Of a DNA stretch of 64,000 nt, positions 8,358-17,492 are shown piece by piece. The position numbers and the translations under genes are program-made. The number at the start of each line of letters is the position of its first letter. The first letter of the stretch is position 1. The notes beneath the pieces were generated by a model. The model was not told where the DNA came from and did not search any database. It saw nothing but the letters and a program-made list of their open reading frames with translations. Source of the stretch: Rhodobacteraceae bacterium IMCC1909 (GTDB lineage: Bacteria > Pseudomonadota > Alphaproteobacteria > Rhodobacterales > Rhodobacteraceae); the NCBI GenBank assembly GCA_030704425.1, contig JAPDHM010000002.1:62001-126000 (forward strand), given 5' to 3'.

Positions 8358-10784
8358 TCAATCATGCAGGCCAAGTTCATTGGCAGTGCGCCAAATCCGC
8401 CAGTGATCATGGGGCATGTTCGTATGGGTATTCCCAAACGGGCGGAACGCATCCTGCACCGCATTGGAAAAACATGGAACGCCGCCCACGTGCGGGCTTT
8501 CTCCGACGCCTTTTGCACCGATGGGATGGTGCGGAGATGGAGTGACTGTGAAGTCCGTTTCATAGTTCGGCACTTCCCACGCGGTCGGCAAGAAGAAGTC
8601 CATCAAGGTCCCCGTTTTGACGTTACCCATGTCGTCGTAGGCGATCTCTTGCCCCAGGGCGACGGCGAGCGCTTCGGTCAAACCACCGTGCACCTGACCT
8701 TCGATGATCATCGGATTAATCCGCGTACCACAGTCATCCAGCGCATAGAAGCGGCGAATTTCTGGAACACCTGTATCTACATCAATATCCATGACGCAGA
8801 CATACGCCCCGAATGGATAGGTCATATTGGGAGGGTCGTAATAGCTGACCGCTTCCAGACCTGGCTCCAACCCTGGAATAGCCTGATTGTAGGCCGCAAA
8901 GGCGATTTCCTTCATCGTCTTGAACTTTTCAGGAGCACCTTTGACGGCAAAACGATCTACGTCGAATTCCACATCGTTGTCGTGAACCTCTAGCAGATAC
9001 GCGGCAATCATCTGTGCCTTGGCGCGGATTTTACGCCCCGCCATGGCCGTAGCAGCCCCTGCCACCGGCGTAGAGCGAGAGCCATATGTGCCAAGCCCAT
9101 AAGGTGCGGTGTCGGTGTCACCTTCCTCGATGGTGATGCTATCCGCGGGCAAACCAATCTCAGACGCAAGGATTTGCGCAAACGTGGTCGCGTGCCCTTG
9201 ACCCTGGCTGATGGTTCCAAGCCGTGCAATCGCCGAACCTGTTGGGTGGATACGGATTTCACAGCTATCGAACATACCGAGGCCAAGGATGTCACAATTC
9301 TTAACCGGACCAGCACCAACAATTTCCGTAAAGAAACTGAGGCCAATACCCATCAACTTGCGAGTTTTGCCGGCCTTAAAATCTTTTACTCGCTGCGCCT
9401 GTTCAGCGCGCAACCCATCGTAGTCAACCGTCTTGAGCGCCTTGTCCCATGCTGTGTGATAGTCGCCGCTGTCGTATTCCCAGCCCAGAGCCGCTTTGTA
9501 GGGGAACTGCTCTTTCTTGATAAAATTGATCCGTCGCAGTTCAGCCGCGTCCATATTCAACTTGATAGCGAGGACCTCGATCATGCGCTCGATGAAATAC
9601 ACGGCTTCGGTCACTCGGAATGAACAACGATAGCTAACGCCGCCGGGGGCTTTGTTTGTATAGACGCCGTCGACTTCAAGAAATGCTGTCGGAATGTCAT
9701 ACGATCCGGTGCAAATATTCATGAAACCCGCTGGGAATTTTGTGGGATCAGCACAGGCATCAAAACCGCCATGATCGGCCGTCACGTGACATTGTAGGCC
9801 AGTGATCTTGCCCTCTTTGGTGGCACTGATCTTACCGGTCATGTGATAATCACGCGCAAAGGCGGTGGTCATCAAATTGTCCATGCGATCTTCAATCCAT
9901 TTCACGGGTTTACCCGTGACGATTGAGGCAACGACGGAACAGACATAGCCCGGATACGCCCCGACCTTGTTGCCAAAGCCGCCGCCAATGTCGGGTGAAA
10001 CAACGCGAATGTTGTGTTCTTCGATCCCTGAAATCAGGCTAACCACGGTGCGAATGGCATGAGGTGCCTGAAAAGTGCCCCACAGGGTCAGCTTGCCATT
10101 AACCTTGTCCATCGAGGCCACGCAGCCGCAGGTTTCAAGCGGACACGGATGGGTGCGGTGGTAGTACATTGACTCTTCGGCCACGACCTCAGCGTTGGCA
10201 ATGACTTCTTCAGTAGGGTCTTTATCACCAGCTTCCCATGTAAAGATATGGTTGTGATGCTTGCGTGGACCGTGCGCGCCGGCGGGGATAGACCCGTCTT
10301 CGGCCACAAGATCCTCGCGAAGGACCACATCAGATTTCAGTGCCTCAAACGGATTCACAAGTACCGGCAGTTCTTCATACTCTACTTCGACGGCTTCAAT
10401 GCCATCAGCAGCAGCATAGCGGTCTTCGGCCACAACAAAAGCAACCTCTTGCCCTTGAAACAACACCTTGCCATCGGCCAAAACCATCTGCTTGTCACCG
10501 GCCAGCGTCGGCATCCAGTGCAGGCCCAGCGGACGCAGATCGTCGGCTGTCAGCACCGCCAGAACGCCGGGCACCTTGAGTGCCGTATCCTTGTTGATGC
10601 TTTTCACCCGCGCATGCGCATAGGGAGAGCGGACAAAGTCGCCAAACAGCATGCCGTCCAGTTTGATATCATCGACGTAGTTGCCTTTGCCTTGCGTAAA
10701 CCGGGCATCCTCTACCCGCTTGCGCGAGCAGCCCATGCCTTTGAGGTTATCAACCCGTTCTTCGCGTGTGATTTCGTCTTTCAT
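8358..10784 (-). CDS. coxL: Aerobic CO dehydrogenase large subunit (form I CoxL)
   Basis: An 808-residue molybdenum hydroxylase subunit that oxidises CO to CO2 at a Mo-S-Cu site, in complex with CoxM and CoxS. The start at 10784 ([20 protein letters not shown]) is set by an ATGA overlap with coxS; the frame stays open upstream but that part overlaps coxS. The form I active-site loop is present as [15 protein letters not shown] with Cys387, matching the position of the copper-binding Cys388 of Oligotropha. The usual loop is AYRCSFR; here the first residue is Ser384, not Ala. [14 protein letters not shown] (molybdopterin region) and the C-terminal [12 protein letters not shown] with the catalytic Glu are intact. 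The protein is full length and should be active. Confidence 0.95.
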   Translation of the reverse strand: MKDEITREERVDNLKGMGCSRKRVEDARFTQGKGNYVDDIKLDGMLFGDFVRSPYAHARVKSINKDTALKVPGVLAVLTADDLRPLGLHWMPTLAGDKQMVLADGKVLFQGQEVAFVVAEDRYAAADGIEAVEVEYEELPVLVNPFEALKSDVVLREDLVAEDGSIPAGAHGPRKHHNHIFTWEAGDKDPTEEVIANAEVVAEESMYYHRTHPCPLETCGCVASMDKVNGKLTLWGTFQAPHAIRTVVSLISGIEEHNIRVVSPDIGGGFGNKVGAYPGYVCSVVASIVTGKPVKWIEDRMDNLMTTAFARDYHMTGKISATKEGKITGLQCHVTADHGGFDACADPTKFPAGFMNICTGSYDIPTAFLEVDGVYTNKAPGGVSYRCSFRVTEAVYFIERMIEVLAIKLNMDAAELRRINFIKKEQFPYKAALGWEYDSGDYHTAWDKALKTVDYDGLRAEQAQRVKDFKAGKTRKLMGIGLSFFTEIVGAGPVKNCDILGLGMFDSCEIRIHPTGSAIARLGTISQGQGHATTFAQILASEIGLPADSITIEEGDTDTAPYGLGTYGSRSTPVAGAATAMAGRKIRAKAQMIAAYLLEVHDNDVEFDVDRFAVKGAPEKFKTMKEIAFAAYNQAIPGLEPGLEAVSYYDPPNMTYPFGAYVCVMDIDVDTGVPEIRRFYALDDCGTRINPMIIEGQVHGGLTEALAVALGQEIAYDDMGNVKTGTLMDFFLPTAWEVPNYETDFTVTPSPHHPIGAKGVGESPHVGGVPCFSNAVQDAFRPFGNTHTNMPHDHWRIWRTANELGLHD

Positions 10785-11275
10785 TCTGCGGCCTCCTTGG
10801 CTGCACTCATCTGGGCCGCAGCCGCCTGAATGGATTTCACAATGTTCTGGTAGCCTGTGCACCGGCAAAGATTGCCAGCCATGCCAAAGCGGATTTCCGC
10901 TTCGGTTGGGTTTGGTATCTCCTCAAGCAGCTTAGTGGCCCGCGTGATCATACCGGGCGTGCAATAGCCACACTGAAGCCCGTGATGCTCCTTGAAAGCC
11001 TCTTGCAGCGGATGCAAATTATCCGGCCCACCGATGCCTTCGATGGTTGTGATCTCAGCGCCTTCGGCTTGCACTGCAAACATGGTGCAGGATTTGACAG
11101 ATTTGCCATCGATCGTAACGGTGCAAGCGCCGCAATGGGACGTTTCACAACCGATATGCGGCCCTGTGATATTCAGACGCTCACGTAGTGTGTAGATCAG
11201 CAACTCGCGTGGCTCAGCCAGAAATTCCTCTGTCTTGCCGTTTACGTTCAGGGTGACGTGTTTTTTCTTTGACAT
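10781..11275 (-). CDS. coxS: CO dehydrogenase small iron-sulfur subunit CoxS
   Basis: A 164-residue [2Fe-2S] protein that carries electrons from the Mo site to FAD. The N-terminal plant-type ferredoxin domain has [21 protein letters not shown] (about 43-63) and the C-terminal helical domain has [11 protein letters not shown] and [12 protein letters not shown], giving the four plus four cysteines needed. I place the start at 11275 ([13 protein letters not shown]) because this is where homology begins and GGAGAAAATC lies just upstream. It follows coxM after 10 bp and overlaps coxL by ATGA. Confidence 0.95.
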   Translation of the reverse strand: MSKKKHVTLNVNGKTEEFLAEPRELLIYTLRERLNITGPHIGCETSHCGACTVTIDGKSVKSCTMFAVQAEGAEITTIEGIGGPDNLHPLQEAFKEHHGLQCGYCTPGMITRATKLLEEIPNPTEAEIRFGMAGNLCRCTGYQNIVKSIQAAAAQMSAAKEAAE

Positions 11276-11285
11276 GATTTTCTCC

Positions 11286-12140
11286 TTACGCCCGCGACCA
11301 GGCGCGTGCGATCGCGCGGCGCAGGATGACGCCAGCGACGTGGTTTTTGAACGCGACAGGCCCGCGGTTATCTTCGGTCGGGTCGATATCGCCAAGCATG
11401 GCGGCCACGGCAGCCTTTAATGCGGCGTCATCCACTGATGTCCCGACAAGTGCATCACCTGCGGTTTTTGAAAAGACGGGCGTGTCACTCAGGTTCGTCA
11501 TCGCGATCGCGGCGCTTACGCATTTTCCACCGTCATTCACGATCTGAACTGAAGCAGCGGCCGTCGCATAGTCACCGATCTTGCGCTTCTGCTTTTCATA
11601 TGCGTGGCCGCCCTTGGGACGTGGGATTGTGACTGCGGTCAAAACCTCGCCATCTTCGCGTGCGGTCACGTAGGCCGCTTCGTAGAAGTCGCGAGCGGGG
11701 ATGGCGCGTTCACCGTCCTGTCCGACGACGGTAAAAGTGGCATCAAGACATTGCATCAAACCTGGCATGTCGTTGCCTGGATCTCCGTTTGCAATATTGC
11801 CACCCAAAGTGCCCATATAACGGACCTGCGGATCAGCGATCTGCAACGAAGCTTCGCGCAGGATTGGTGCCACATCTGCAAGGGCTGCATGATCAATAAT
11901 GTCCGATTGCGTGACAAGCGCGCCGATCTTGATGGTGTCTGCGCCAATCTCGATCTCTGACATACCTCCAACATCTTGAAGGTCGATCAAATGCGGAACG
12001 TCAGCCATGCGCAGTTTCATCATAGGTATCAGGCTGTGCCCACCCGCCATGACACGCGCATCATCGCCATGCTCCTCGAGAATGGATAGGACTTTATCCA
12101 TATCCTTGGGTCGGTAATATTCAAATGCGGCTGGAATCAT
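11286..12140 (-). CDS. coxM: CO dehydrogenase medium FAD-binding subunit CoxM
   Basis: A 284-residue flavoprotein subunit that passes electrons from CoxS to the membrane chain. The start at 12140 ([17 protein letters not shown]) has GGAG nine bases upstream; a longer form starting MEKTL at 12155 lacks a ribosome site. FAD contacts are visible as [17 protein letters not shown] (AGGHS motif, about 33-37) and [17 protein letters not shown] (TLGGN motif), and the C-terminal CO_deh_flav_C domain is intact. It heads the structural genes coxM-S-L and lies downstream of paired LytTR-type repeats (12240-12268). Confidence 0.95.
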   Translation of the reverse strand: MIPAAFEYYRPKDMDKVLSILEEHGDDARVMAGGHSLIPMMKLRMADVPHLIDLQDVGGMSEIEIGADTIKIGALVTQSDIIDHAALADVAPILREASLQIADPQVRYMGTLGGNIANGDPGNDMPGLMQCLDATFTVVGQDGERAIPARDFYEAAYVTAREDGEVLTAVTIPRPKGGHAYEKQKRKIGDYATAAASVQIVNDGGKCVSAAIAMTNLSDTPVFSKTAGDALVGTSVDDAALKAAVAAMLGDIDPTEDNRGPVAFKNHVAGVILRRAIARAWSRA

Positions 12141-12239
12141 AAGCGTTTTCTCCATGAGGCGAACATTTTCATTCTGATGAAAGCCTGTAGACCGCAGCAA
12201 ACCGACACACGCAAAAATGAATGAAACACGGAGTTATTG

Positions 12240-12268
12240 CACGAACTGCGCGCTTTTATTCACGAACT
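12240..12268 (-). promoter_or_regulatory. Paired LytTR-type binding repeats upstream of coxM
   Basis: On the minus strand AGTTCGTG occurs twice, at 12261-12268 and 12240-12247, exactly 21 bp apart, in contexts GTAGTTCGTGAA and GCAGTTCGTGCA. Two direct repeats about two helical turns apart, resembling the consensus [TA][AC][CA]GTTN[AG][TG], are how LytTR domains bind DNA. The upstream repeat lies inside the last codons of coxC, which itself encodes a LytTR protein. The pair is about 100 bp before the coxM start. Confidence 0.55.
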
Positions 12269-13380
12269 ACGCCGCGAGTTGACGCAAGCGCTTCGCCGAT
12301 GACCTTTAACTTTGTTCGGCTCACTGGCGCTGGAGGCAGACCGTCACTCTCGAAAAGGCATCGCCCCGCGTCCTTCGTTCTTTCGAACCGTACCACGTGA
12401 TGCGGATTCACCAAATAGCTGCGATGCGTTTGCAAGAACCCCGCAGGCAATAGACGTTTGGAGGCTTCGGTGACGGGCCAAGCGCAGAACAACCTTTCGT
12501 CGGCTGTGTAGACTTGGGTGTAATGGCCATCTGCACGCACAAAACGTACGTCCCGAGATAAGACAAAGACTTTACCGCCATCCCGCTCGCATGGGATGTG
12601 TAGGACCCGCGCCTTTACAGGAGCGGTCTGCAGATTTCTTTGCTCACTTGTCGCCGTTTTGTCTGTGCCTACGACCAAGTAGGTCACGCTCACCCACAAA
12701 CAGGCCCCGAAAATTACAAAGCTGAAGAAGACAACGCCAAGGGCCAGTGTCTCGTTGCTCATGGAGGGACCAAATTCTGCCATGGCGGGTTCTGGTACAA
12801 AGTTAGTACCCGCCATCGCAAGGAAATGAACCGAGCATACGGCCCCTGCGAAACAGATTGTCCCCCAAATGATATTGCGGTTTGTGCGTCGACCGTAGGC
12901 AATCCAGAATGCCAAAATACAAAGCGCAATGGCGACCAGGGATGACAAGAAGACACCGGTTGTAGTGTAGACTGCGCGACAAAGTTCAAGAGCAGCCATG
13001 CCGATGTAGTGCATGACAAGAACGCCCACACCCACAACGCTCCCGGCCAGCGAGATGATGAGCGGCGTCCGTTGGAAAAAGTGCAAAAGGATCAACGCTG
13101 CGCCGACCAATAAAATAGCGGACAAAGCCGAGACCAATGTGATTGCGGCATCATAATAAAACAAGATCGGCAACTGTAAGCCCAGCATGGCCACAAAATG
13201 CATGGCCCAGATACCACCACCCAAGACCACCGATGCCAAGGCGATAGACACTTTTTTGTGAAGCATCACTCTGTCCGCCAGATTGCGCGTCAACGAAAGC
13301 CCTGTAAAGGCAGAGACCATCGCGACAACGCACGACATTCCAACCAAAAAGTTGCTGTGGCTGACATTCAAGAAATCCAT
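12256..13380 (-). CDS. coxC: CoxC-like MHYT membrane sensor with C-terminal LytTR domain
   Basis: A 374-residue protein when started at 13380 (MDFLNVSHSNF); an upstream in-frame ATG at 13452 lies in IS sequence and is rejected. Seven or so membrane helices contain three MHYT-type repeats, WAMHFVAM, LVMHYIGM and SVHFLAMAG, proposed to bind metal and sense O2, CO or NO. The C-terminal 100 residues form a LytTR DNA-binding domain (VRFVRADGHYTQVYT, FLQTHRSYLVNPHHVV). This architecture is the one described for CoxC/CoxH of Oligotropha. Its likely role is regulation of coxMSL, next to which LytTR-type repeats occur. An IS end 48 bp upstream of its start has replaced its native promoter region. Confidence 0.85.
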   Translation of the reverse strand: MDFLNVSHSNFLVGMSCVVAMVSAFTGLSLTRNLADRVMLHKKVSIALASVVLGGGIWAMHFVAMLGLQLPILFYYDAAITLVSALSAILLVGAALILLHFFQRTPLIISLAGSVVGVGVLVMHYIGMAALELCRAVYTTTGVFLSSLVAIALCILAFWIAYGRRTNRNIIWGTICFAGAVCSVHFLAMAGTNFVPEPAMAEFGPSMSNETLALGVVFFSFVIFGACLWVSVTYLVVGTDKTATSEQRNLQTAPVKARVLHIPCERDGGKVFVLSRDVRFVRADGHYTQVYTADERLFCAWPVTEASKRLLPAGFLQTHRSYLVNPHHVVRFERTKDAGRCLFESDGLPPAPVSRTKLKVIGEALASTRGVVRE

Positions 13381-13427
13381 AACGACGAAGATGAACAAAA
13401 CTGAGAGGTTTTGCAATTGATATGATC

Positions 13428-14105
13428 CTGTCAGACGAATGAGAACTCGCATCGGATTGCTGGCGCAGCTTTAATCTATGCGCTCAATAGTTGGCGCCAC
13501 TCAGTAAGAGCGGCGGTTCGATTGAGCTCGAAATTGTCTCGTGAGTAGAAGTGGCGCTCCTGATTGAAATGGTTGTGGACTGAAGAGTGGACGGCAGCGA
13601 ACTTTTGCAGACAGCGCATCTGTCGGAAGCGGAGCATAGCGCGTTCTCTTCGTCGAAACGGCAAGTGTGAATTCTCAGCCCGATTATTTACCCAGCGACC
13701 CGTTTCCTGCCGATCCGCGTTGCCAACAACTTTCATTGCAGCGCCATAGGAACGTAGTTTGTCCGTCACAACTACTTCTGGCCCGCCGTAGCGCTTCATT
13801 GCTTTTCTGAGAAATTTCAATGCCGCTTTGCGGTCTCGGCGCTTGGTAACATAACTTTGCAGCACCTCACCTTCGTGATCAACGGCTCGCCAGAGGTAAT
13901 GTGTCTCTCCATTTATCTTTACGAAGACCTCGTCCAAGTTTATCTTTACGAAGACCTCGTCCAAGTGCCATTGCCAGTTCGAATAAGATCGCATCCGACT
14001 GACCCGGTTTCTTCGTATCTCAGCAGCAAGCGTCGAACCAAATCTGTTCCACCAGAAACGGACAGTTTCGTGGCTGATCTCAGAGCTCCTTTTGTCGGAC
14101 AGGAC
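13428..14105 (-). mobile_element. IS6-type element, A family, copy A3 (internally deleted)
   Basis: The left end CTGTCAGACGAATGAG starts at 13428, but the first bases of the inverted repeat (GGGTG) are replaced by ATGAT. The right end reads TTTTGTCGGACAGGACC at about 14090-14105, a decayed CTGACAGTACC. The transposase N-terminal part has been deleted between about 14081 and 14085. Confidence 0.8.
13476..14083 (-). pseudogene. IS6-family transposase relic with in-frame 27-bp duplication
   Basis: The frame corresponds to residues from about 45 to the end of the intact A-family transposase (235 residues). It lacks the first 40-45 residues because of a deletion. A perfect 27-bp tandem duplication (13912-13938 and 13939-13965) doubles the segment LDEVFVKIN, which contains the first catalytic Asp. 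The rest, including TDKLRSYG and NNRAENSH, is intact. A 172-codon open frame remains from an internal Met at 13994, but the product should not be active. Confidence 0.8.
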
Positions 14106-14180
14106 CGCTCCAAGCGCTAAATATGTGACGCCACTTATCGAGAGAAGCGGCTTGGTTGATTTTATACCAACCGTTTCAAC

Positions 14181-15077
14181 TCAAACTAAAAGATCCTCCA
14201 AACTTGCCTTGAATTGCTCCATAAAATCCAATGTTATCATCGAAGCCGTTTGATGCGTTGGACGCACCAGAGATAATTGGTGCGGAATATTGGGAGTAAA
14301 TGGCCGAAAATTCATTTGGCCATGATATGTTCTCGCATCAAGCTCACTGACAATCGCAACGCCCACGTTACGCGCGACTAACTCACAAGCTCCTGTGAAT
14401 TGACGGGTCTCAACAATATGCTTGGGTCTAACTGAATAGTTACGGAAAACTTCATTTAACGCTTGGAAGAAGTAACTATCACGGCGCGCGTGTATCAGAC
14501 GCTCATTATCAAGTTCTTTGGGTGTTATTGTAGAGAGCTCAGAGAACCTATGGGATAGCGGAAAAATGCAGACAGTACGAATGTCCATAGTGATGCTTTC
14601 AATGGCCGGGTGGCCGGTAAACGCATCGGTAATACCACAATCGTATTGCTCGCCGATTATCCATTCCAAGATCCTCTCAGGGCGATCAGGTTCAATTGTT
14701 ATTGTCACGTCAGGCCGTTTTTCTAAAAAGCTTGCGACTACATTTGGTAAATGGCTTGTCGCAAATCCTGGAAGGCAAGCAACCCTTAGGTGACCCGCCC
14801 GCCGCGCGGTGAGATCTTTCGAGGTGTATTGAATGTGATCCATTAATTCGATCACCCGACTAATATCAGGTAGGATATAACGCGTTTCTTTCGAAGGGAT
14901 AAGCAAGCCATCCTTTCGATCAAATAGAGAGAATCCAAATAATTCAGTTAGATCTGAAATCACTCTGCTGACGGCAGGCTGTGAAATCCCAAGGCTCTGC
15001 GCAGCACGTGTCATGCTGCCGCAATCTGCGACGCTTTTTAATACTTTGAGCTGTCTAAATTTAGCTGCCGATGCCAC
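14181..15077 (-). CDS. LysR-family regulator divergent from the ugp operon
   Basis: A 298-residue LysR-type regulator. I choose the GTG at 15077 (ASAAKFRQLKVLKSVADCG) because GGAGG lies seven bases upstream; an open frame runs up to an ATG at 15122 but that would put the operator-like dyad inside the gene. The winged helix-turn-helix is at about 10-65 (MTRAAQSLGISQPAVSRVI), followed by the linker and a periplasmic-binding-like effector domain. The protein is divergent from ugpB, with a perfect dyad between them, so it probably controls glycerol-phosphate uptake in response to a small ligand. Confidence 0.85.
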   Translation of the reverse strand: MASAAKFRQLKVLKSVADCGSMTRAAQSLGISQPAVSRVISDLTELFGFSLFDRKDGLLIPSKETRYILPDISRVIELMDHIQYTSKDLTARRAGHLRVACLPGFATSHLPNVVASFLEKRPDVTITIEPDRPERILEWIIGEQYDCGITDAFTGHPAIESITMDIRTVCIFPLSHRFSELSTITPKELDNERLIHARRDSYFFQALNEVFRNYSVRPKHIVETRQFTGACELVARNVGVAIVSELDARTYHGQMNFRPFTPNIPHQLSLVRPTHQTASMITLDFMEQFKASLEDLLV

Positions 15078-15114
15078 AAAAAATCCTCCGATCTGACGAA
15101 TATACAAATACATT

Positions 15115-15129
15115 ATAACCATTGGTTAT
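15115..15129. promoter_or_regulatory. LysR-type operator dyad ATAACCATTGGTTAT
   Basis: A perfect dyad of 7-bp arms around one base. It contains T-N11-A (15116-15128), the LysR recognition pattern. It lies 38 bp before the LysR gene start and 93 bp before ugpB, the normal position for autorepression and activation of the divergent operon. Confidence 0.6.
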
Positions 15130-15221
15130 GAATTTATAGTTTAATTTCTGTTGATTTATAAGAAAGTCTTGTTAGCCTAAATTACCGATGTCGAGTCGGG
15201 AGCACTTCTTGGGAGGAAACA

Positions 15222-16535
15222 ATGAAAAAAATATCGATCGGCGCACTCGCCGTCAGCTCAACGCTTTTGTCGCCAATTGCTGCTTATGCAGAGACTGAAG
15301 TACATTTTTGGCATGCCTTCACTGGTCGTCTGGGTGAACTGGTTGCAGCACAAGTTGAAGACTTCAATGCAAGTCAAGACAATTACACTGTGGTTCAATC
15401 CCACAAAGGCAACTATTCAGAAACTTTAAACGCAGGCATTGCCGCATTCCGCGCCGGTGAGCAACCGCAGATCTTGATGGTGTTTGAAGTTGGAACGGCC
15501 ACAATGATGGCTGCAAAAGGCGCAACACGTCCTGTTTACGAAGTCATGGCTGCGAGTGGTGCAGAATTTGATCAAGATGCCTACATTGGCGCGGTGAAGG
15601 GCTACTACACCTCAACTGACGGTGATATGTTATCATTGCCGTTCAACGCATCTACGCCAGTTCTTTGGGTCAACCGTGACGCATTTAAAGCCGCCGGTGT
15701 GGACCCCGACACAGACCTCTCTACTTGGCAAAACGTAGATAAAACACTGACCGCTCTTAAAGCTGGCGGCTCAGACTGTCCTTTGGTCACTGCATGGCAG
15801 AGCTGGATCCATCTTGAAAATTTCTCAGCATATCACGATGTTCCATTTGCATCTAAAGACAACGGCTTCTCTGGACTGGATACTGAACTGCAAGTCAACG
15901 GAGACGCACAAATTGCCCATCTCACTGCAATGGGCCAATGGGCCAAAGATGGCAAATTTATTTATACGGGGCGTCGTAACGAAGGGGGCGCAAATTTCCG
16001 CGCCGGTGAATGTGCTTTATTTACAGAAAGCTCCGCTGGCTACGCCGGGATAAAATCAGAAGCTAAATTTGCATTTGACGTCCGTCCACTTCCATATTGG
16101 GAAGGTGTTGGCAACGCTCCTCAAAACACCATTATCGGTGGTGCATCTTTGTGGGTCATGGAGGGTCATGAAGAGGAAGAATACAAAGGCGCAGGTGAAT
16201 TCCTGAGCTACTTATCATCGTCAGATGTACAAGCCAAATGGCATCAAGACACCGGCTATTTACCGATCACTGCTGAAGCAAGCGCTGCAACCAAAGCGTC
16301 TGGTTTCTATGAAGAGAACGTCGGAACTGAAGTTGCAGTTATCCAAATGACCGCTAAAGCACCTACAGCAAATTCAAATGGTTTGCGTCTGGGATCATTT
16401 GACCAAATTCGCGGCATCATTGACGAAGAGCTCGAAGCGATCTGGTCTGGTGACAAATCAGCAAAAGACGCAATGGATAGCGTTGTTAAACGTGGCAACC
16501 CTCTTCTGCGCCGTTTTGAACAGGCAAACCGCTAA
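15222..16535 (+). CDS. ugpB: sn-Glycerol-3-phosphate ABC transporter, binding protein UgpB
   Basis: A 437-residue periplasmic binding protein with a signal peptide (MKKISIGALAVSSTLLSPIAAYA, cut before ETEVHFW). The mature start EVHFWHAFTGRLGE and features such as LPFNASTPVLWVNRDAF and GGASLWVM match UgpB of family 1 solute-binding proteins. It should bind glycerol-3-phosphate or glycerophosphodiesters. The start is set by GGGAGGAAAC upstream. It is first in ugpBAECQ, is followed by a strong hairpin (16558-16587), and is about 10 percent AT-rich relative to the cox block. Confidence 0.9.
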   Translation: MKKISIGALAVSSTLLSPIAAYAETEVHFWHAFTGRLGELVAAQVEDFNASQDNYTVVQSHKGNYSETLNAGIAAFRAGEQPQILMVFEVGTATMMAAKGATRPVYEVMAASGAEFDQDAYIGAVKGYYTSTDGDMLSLPFNASTPVLWVNRDAFKAAGVDPDTDLSTWQNVDKTLTALKAGGSDCPLVTAWQSWIHLENFSAYHDVPFASKDNGFSGLDTELQVNGDAQIAHLTAMGQWAKDGKFIYTGRRNEGGANFRAGECALFTESSAGYAGIKSEAKFAFDVRPLPYWEGVGNAPQNTIIGGASLWVMEGHEEEEYKGAGEFLSYLSSSDVQAKWHQDTGYLPITAEASAATKASGFYEENVGTEVAVIQMTAKAPTANSNGLRLGSFDQIRGIIDEELEAIWSGDKSAKDAMDSVVKRGNPLLRRFEQANR

Positions 16536-16557
16536 AACATACGGTTAAAACTACGCT

Positions 16558-16587
16558 CACCGAGCGAGCAACTCTGCTCGTTCGGTG
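16558..16587 (+). terminator. Intercistronic hairpin after ugpB
   Basis: CACCGAGCGAGCA pairs with TGCTCGTTCGGTG around ACTC with one wobble pair. No T run follows, so it is likely an mRNA 3'-end stabiliser that raises binding-protein levels over the permeases, not a terminator. Confidence 0.6.
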
Positions 16588-16610
16588 AACAGCCAAACAG
16601 GCAGGAAATT

Positions 16611-17492
16611 ATGGAAAAACGCGTGTTTTTTAAGGGGTGGCTATTGCCGTTGCTACTTATTGCGCCCCAAATTCTTGTATCAGCAGTCTTCTTCTTCTAC
16701 CCGGCTGGACAAGCTGTTTGGCAATCACTCTTCATCCCTGATCCATTTGGATTATCTATGCAATATGTGGGATTAGGGAATTTTAAATACCTCTTGTCTG
16801 ACCCGTATTACCGGGCCTCTTTCTTTACCACAGGATTATTCTCTATCTTAGTCACTTTGGTTTCGATGATCCCGGCCCTGTTTCTGGCAATTGTCGCTGA
16901 TCGTTTAATCAAAGGCGCTGGGACCTATCGGACGTTGCTTATTTGGCCCTACGCCGTCGCTCCGGCCATCGCGGGCGTTCTTTGGTTGTTCATGTTTAAT
17001 ACTCGCGTTGGCGTTGTATCCTGGTACCTCGGGAACTTGGGGTATGATTGGAACCATGTTTTAAATGGGAGCGAAGCGATGGGTTTGGTGGTTGTTAGTT
17101 CCGCCTGGGGCCGAATTAGTTATAATTTTCTGTTCTTCTTTGCAGCTCTGCAATCTGTTCCAAAATCTATTATCGAGGCGGCTGCGATCGACGGAGCACG
17201 GTTTTGGAGACGTTTCTGGACCATCGTCTTACCTTTACTGTCACCAACGACCTTTTTCTTACTGGTCGTAAATGTGGTTTATGCATTCTTTGAAACTTTT
17301 GGGGTGATCCACACCATCACGTCCGGTGGGCCACAACAATCTACAACAATCCTCGTTTACAAAGTTTTTGCGGATGGTTTTGTCGGGCAAGATTTGGGTT
17401 CATCTGCCGCACAATCTGTCATCCTATTGGTCGTCGTCGGCGCACTAACTGTTTTCCAATTTAAATACATAGAACGGAGGGTACACTATTGA
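16611..17492 (+). CDS. ugpA: Glycerol-3-phosphate ABC transporter permease UgpA
   Basis: A 293-residue inner-membrane permease with six predicted helices. The EAA loop that docks on the ATPase reads EAAAIDGARFWRRFWTIVLP (about 184-203). The N-terminal helix LLPLLLIAPQILVSAVFFFYP and the C-terminal FQFKYIERRVHY agree with UgpA. It pairs with UgpE to form the channel. Its stop TGA overlaps the TTG start of ugpE, so the two are translationally coupled. Confidence 0.92.
   Translation: MEKRVFFKGWLLPLLLIAPQILVSAVFFFYPAGQAVWQSLFIPDPFGLSMQYVGLGNFKYLLSDPYYRASFFTTGLFSILVTLVSMIPALFLAIVADRLIKGAGTYRTLLIWPYAVAPAIAGVLWLFMFNTRVGVVSWYLGNLGYDWNHVLNGSEAMGLVVVSSAWGRISYNFLFFFAALQSVPKSIIEAAAIDGARFWRRFWTIVLPLLSPTTFFLLVVNVVYAFFETFGVIHTITSGGPQQSTTILVYKVFADGFVGQDLGSSAAQSVILLVVVGALTVFQFKYIERRVHY

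Noticed and set aside
8235-8993. 252-codon plus-strand frame inside coxL and coxD
   Set aside because: It lies antisense to strongly conserved coxL/coxD sequence and its product has no family features.
10248-10829. 193-codon plus-strand frame antisense to coxL
   Set aside because: Antisense to a conserved gene; caused by codon bias in the GC-rich cox block.
13381-13452. Upstream extension of coxC to the ATG at 13452
   Set aside because: The extra codons derive from the IS end; homology starts at 13380.
15130-15221. Pho box before ugpB
   Set aside because: ugp genes are often phosphate-regulated, but no CTGTCAT direct repeats are present.
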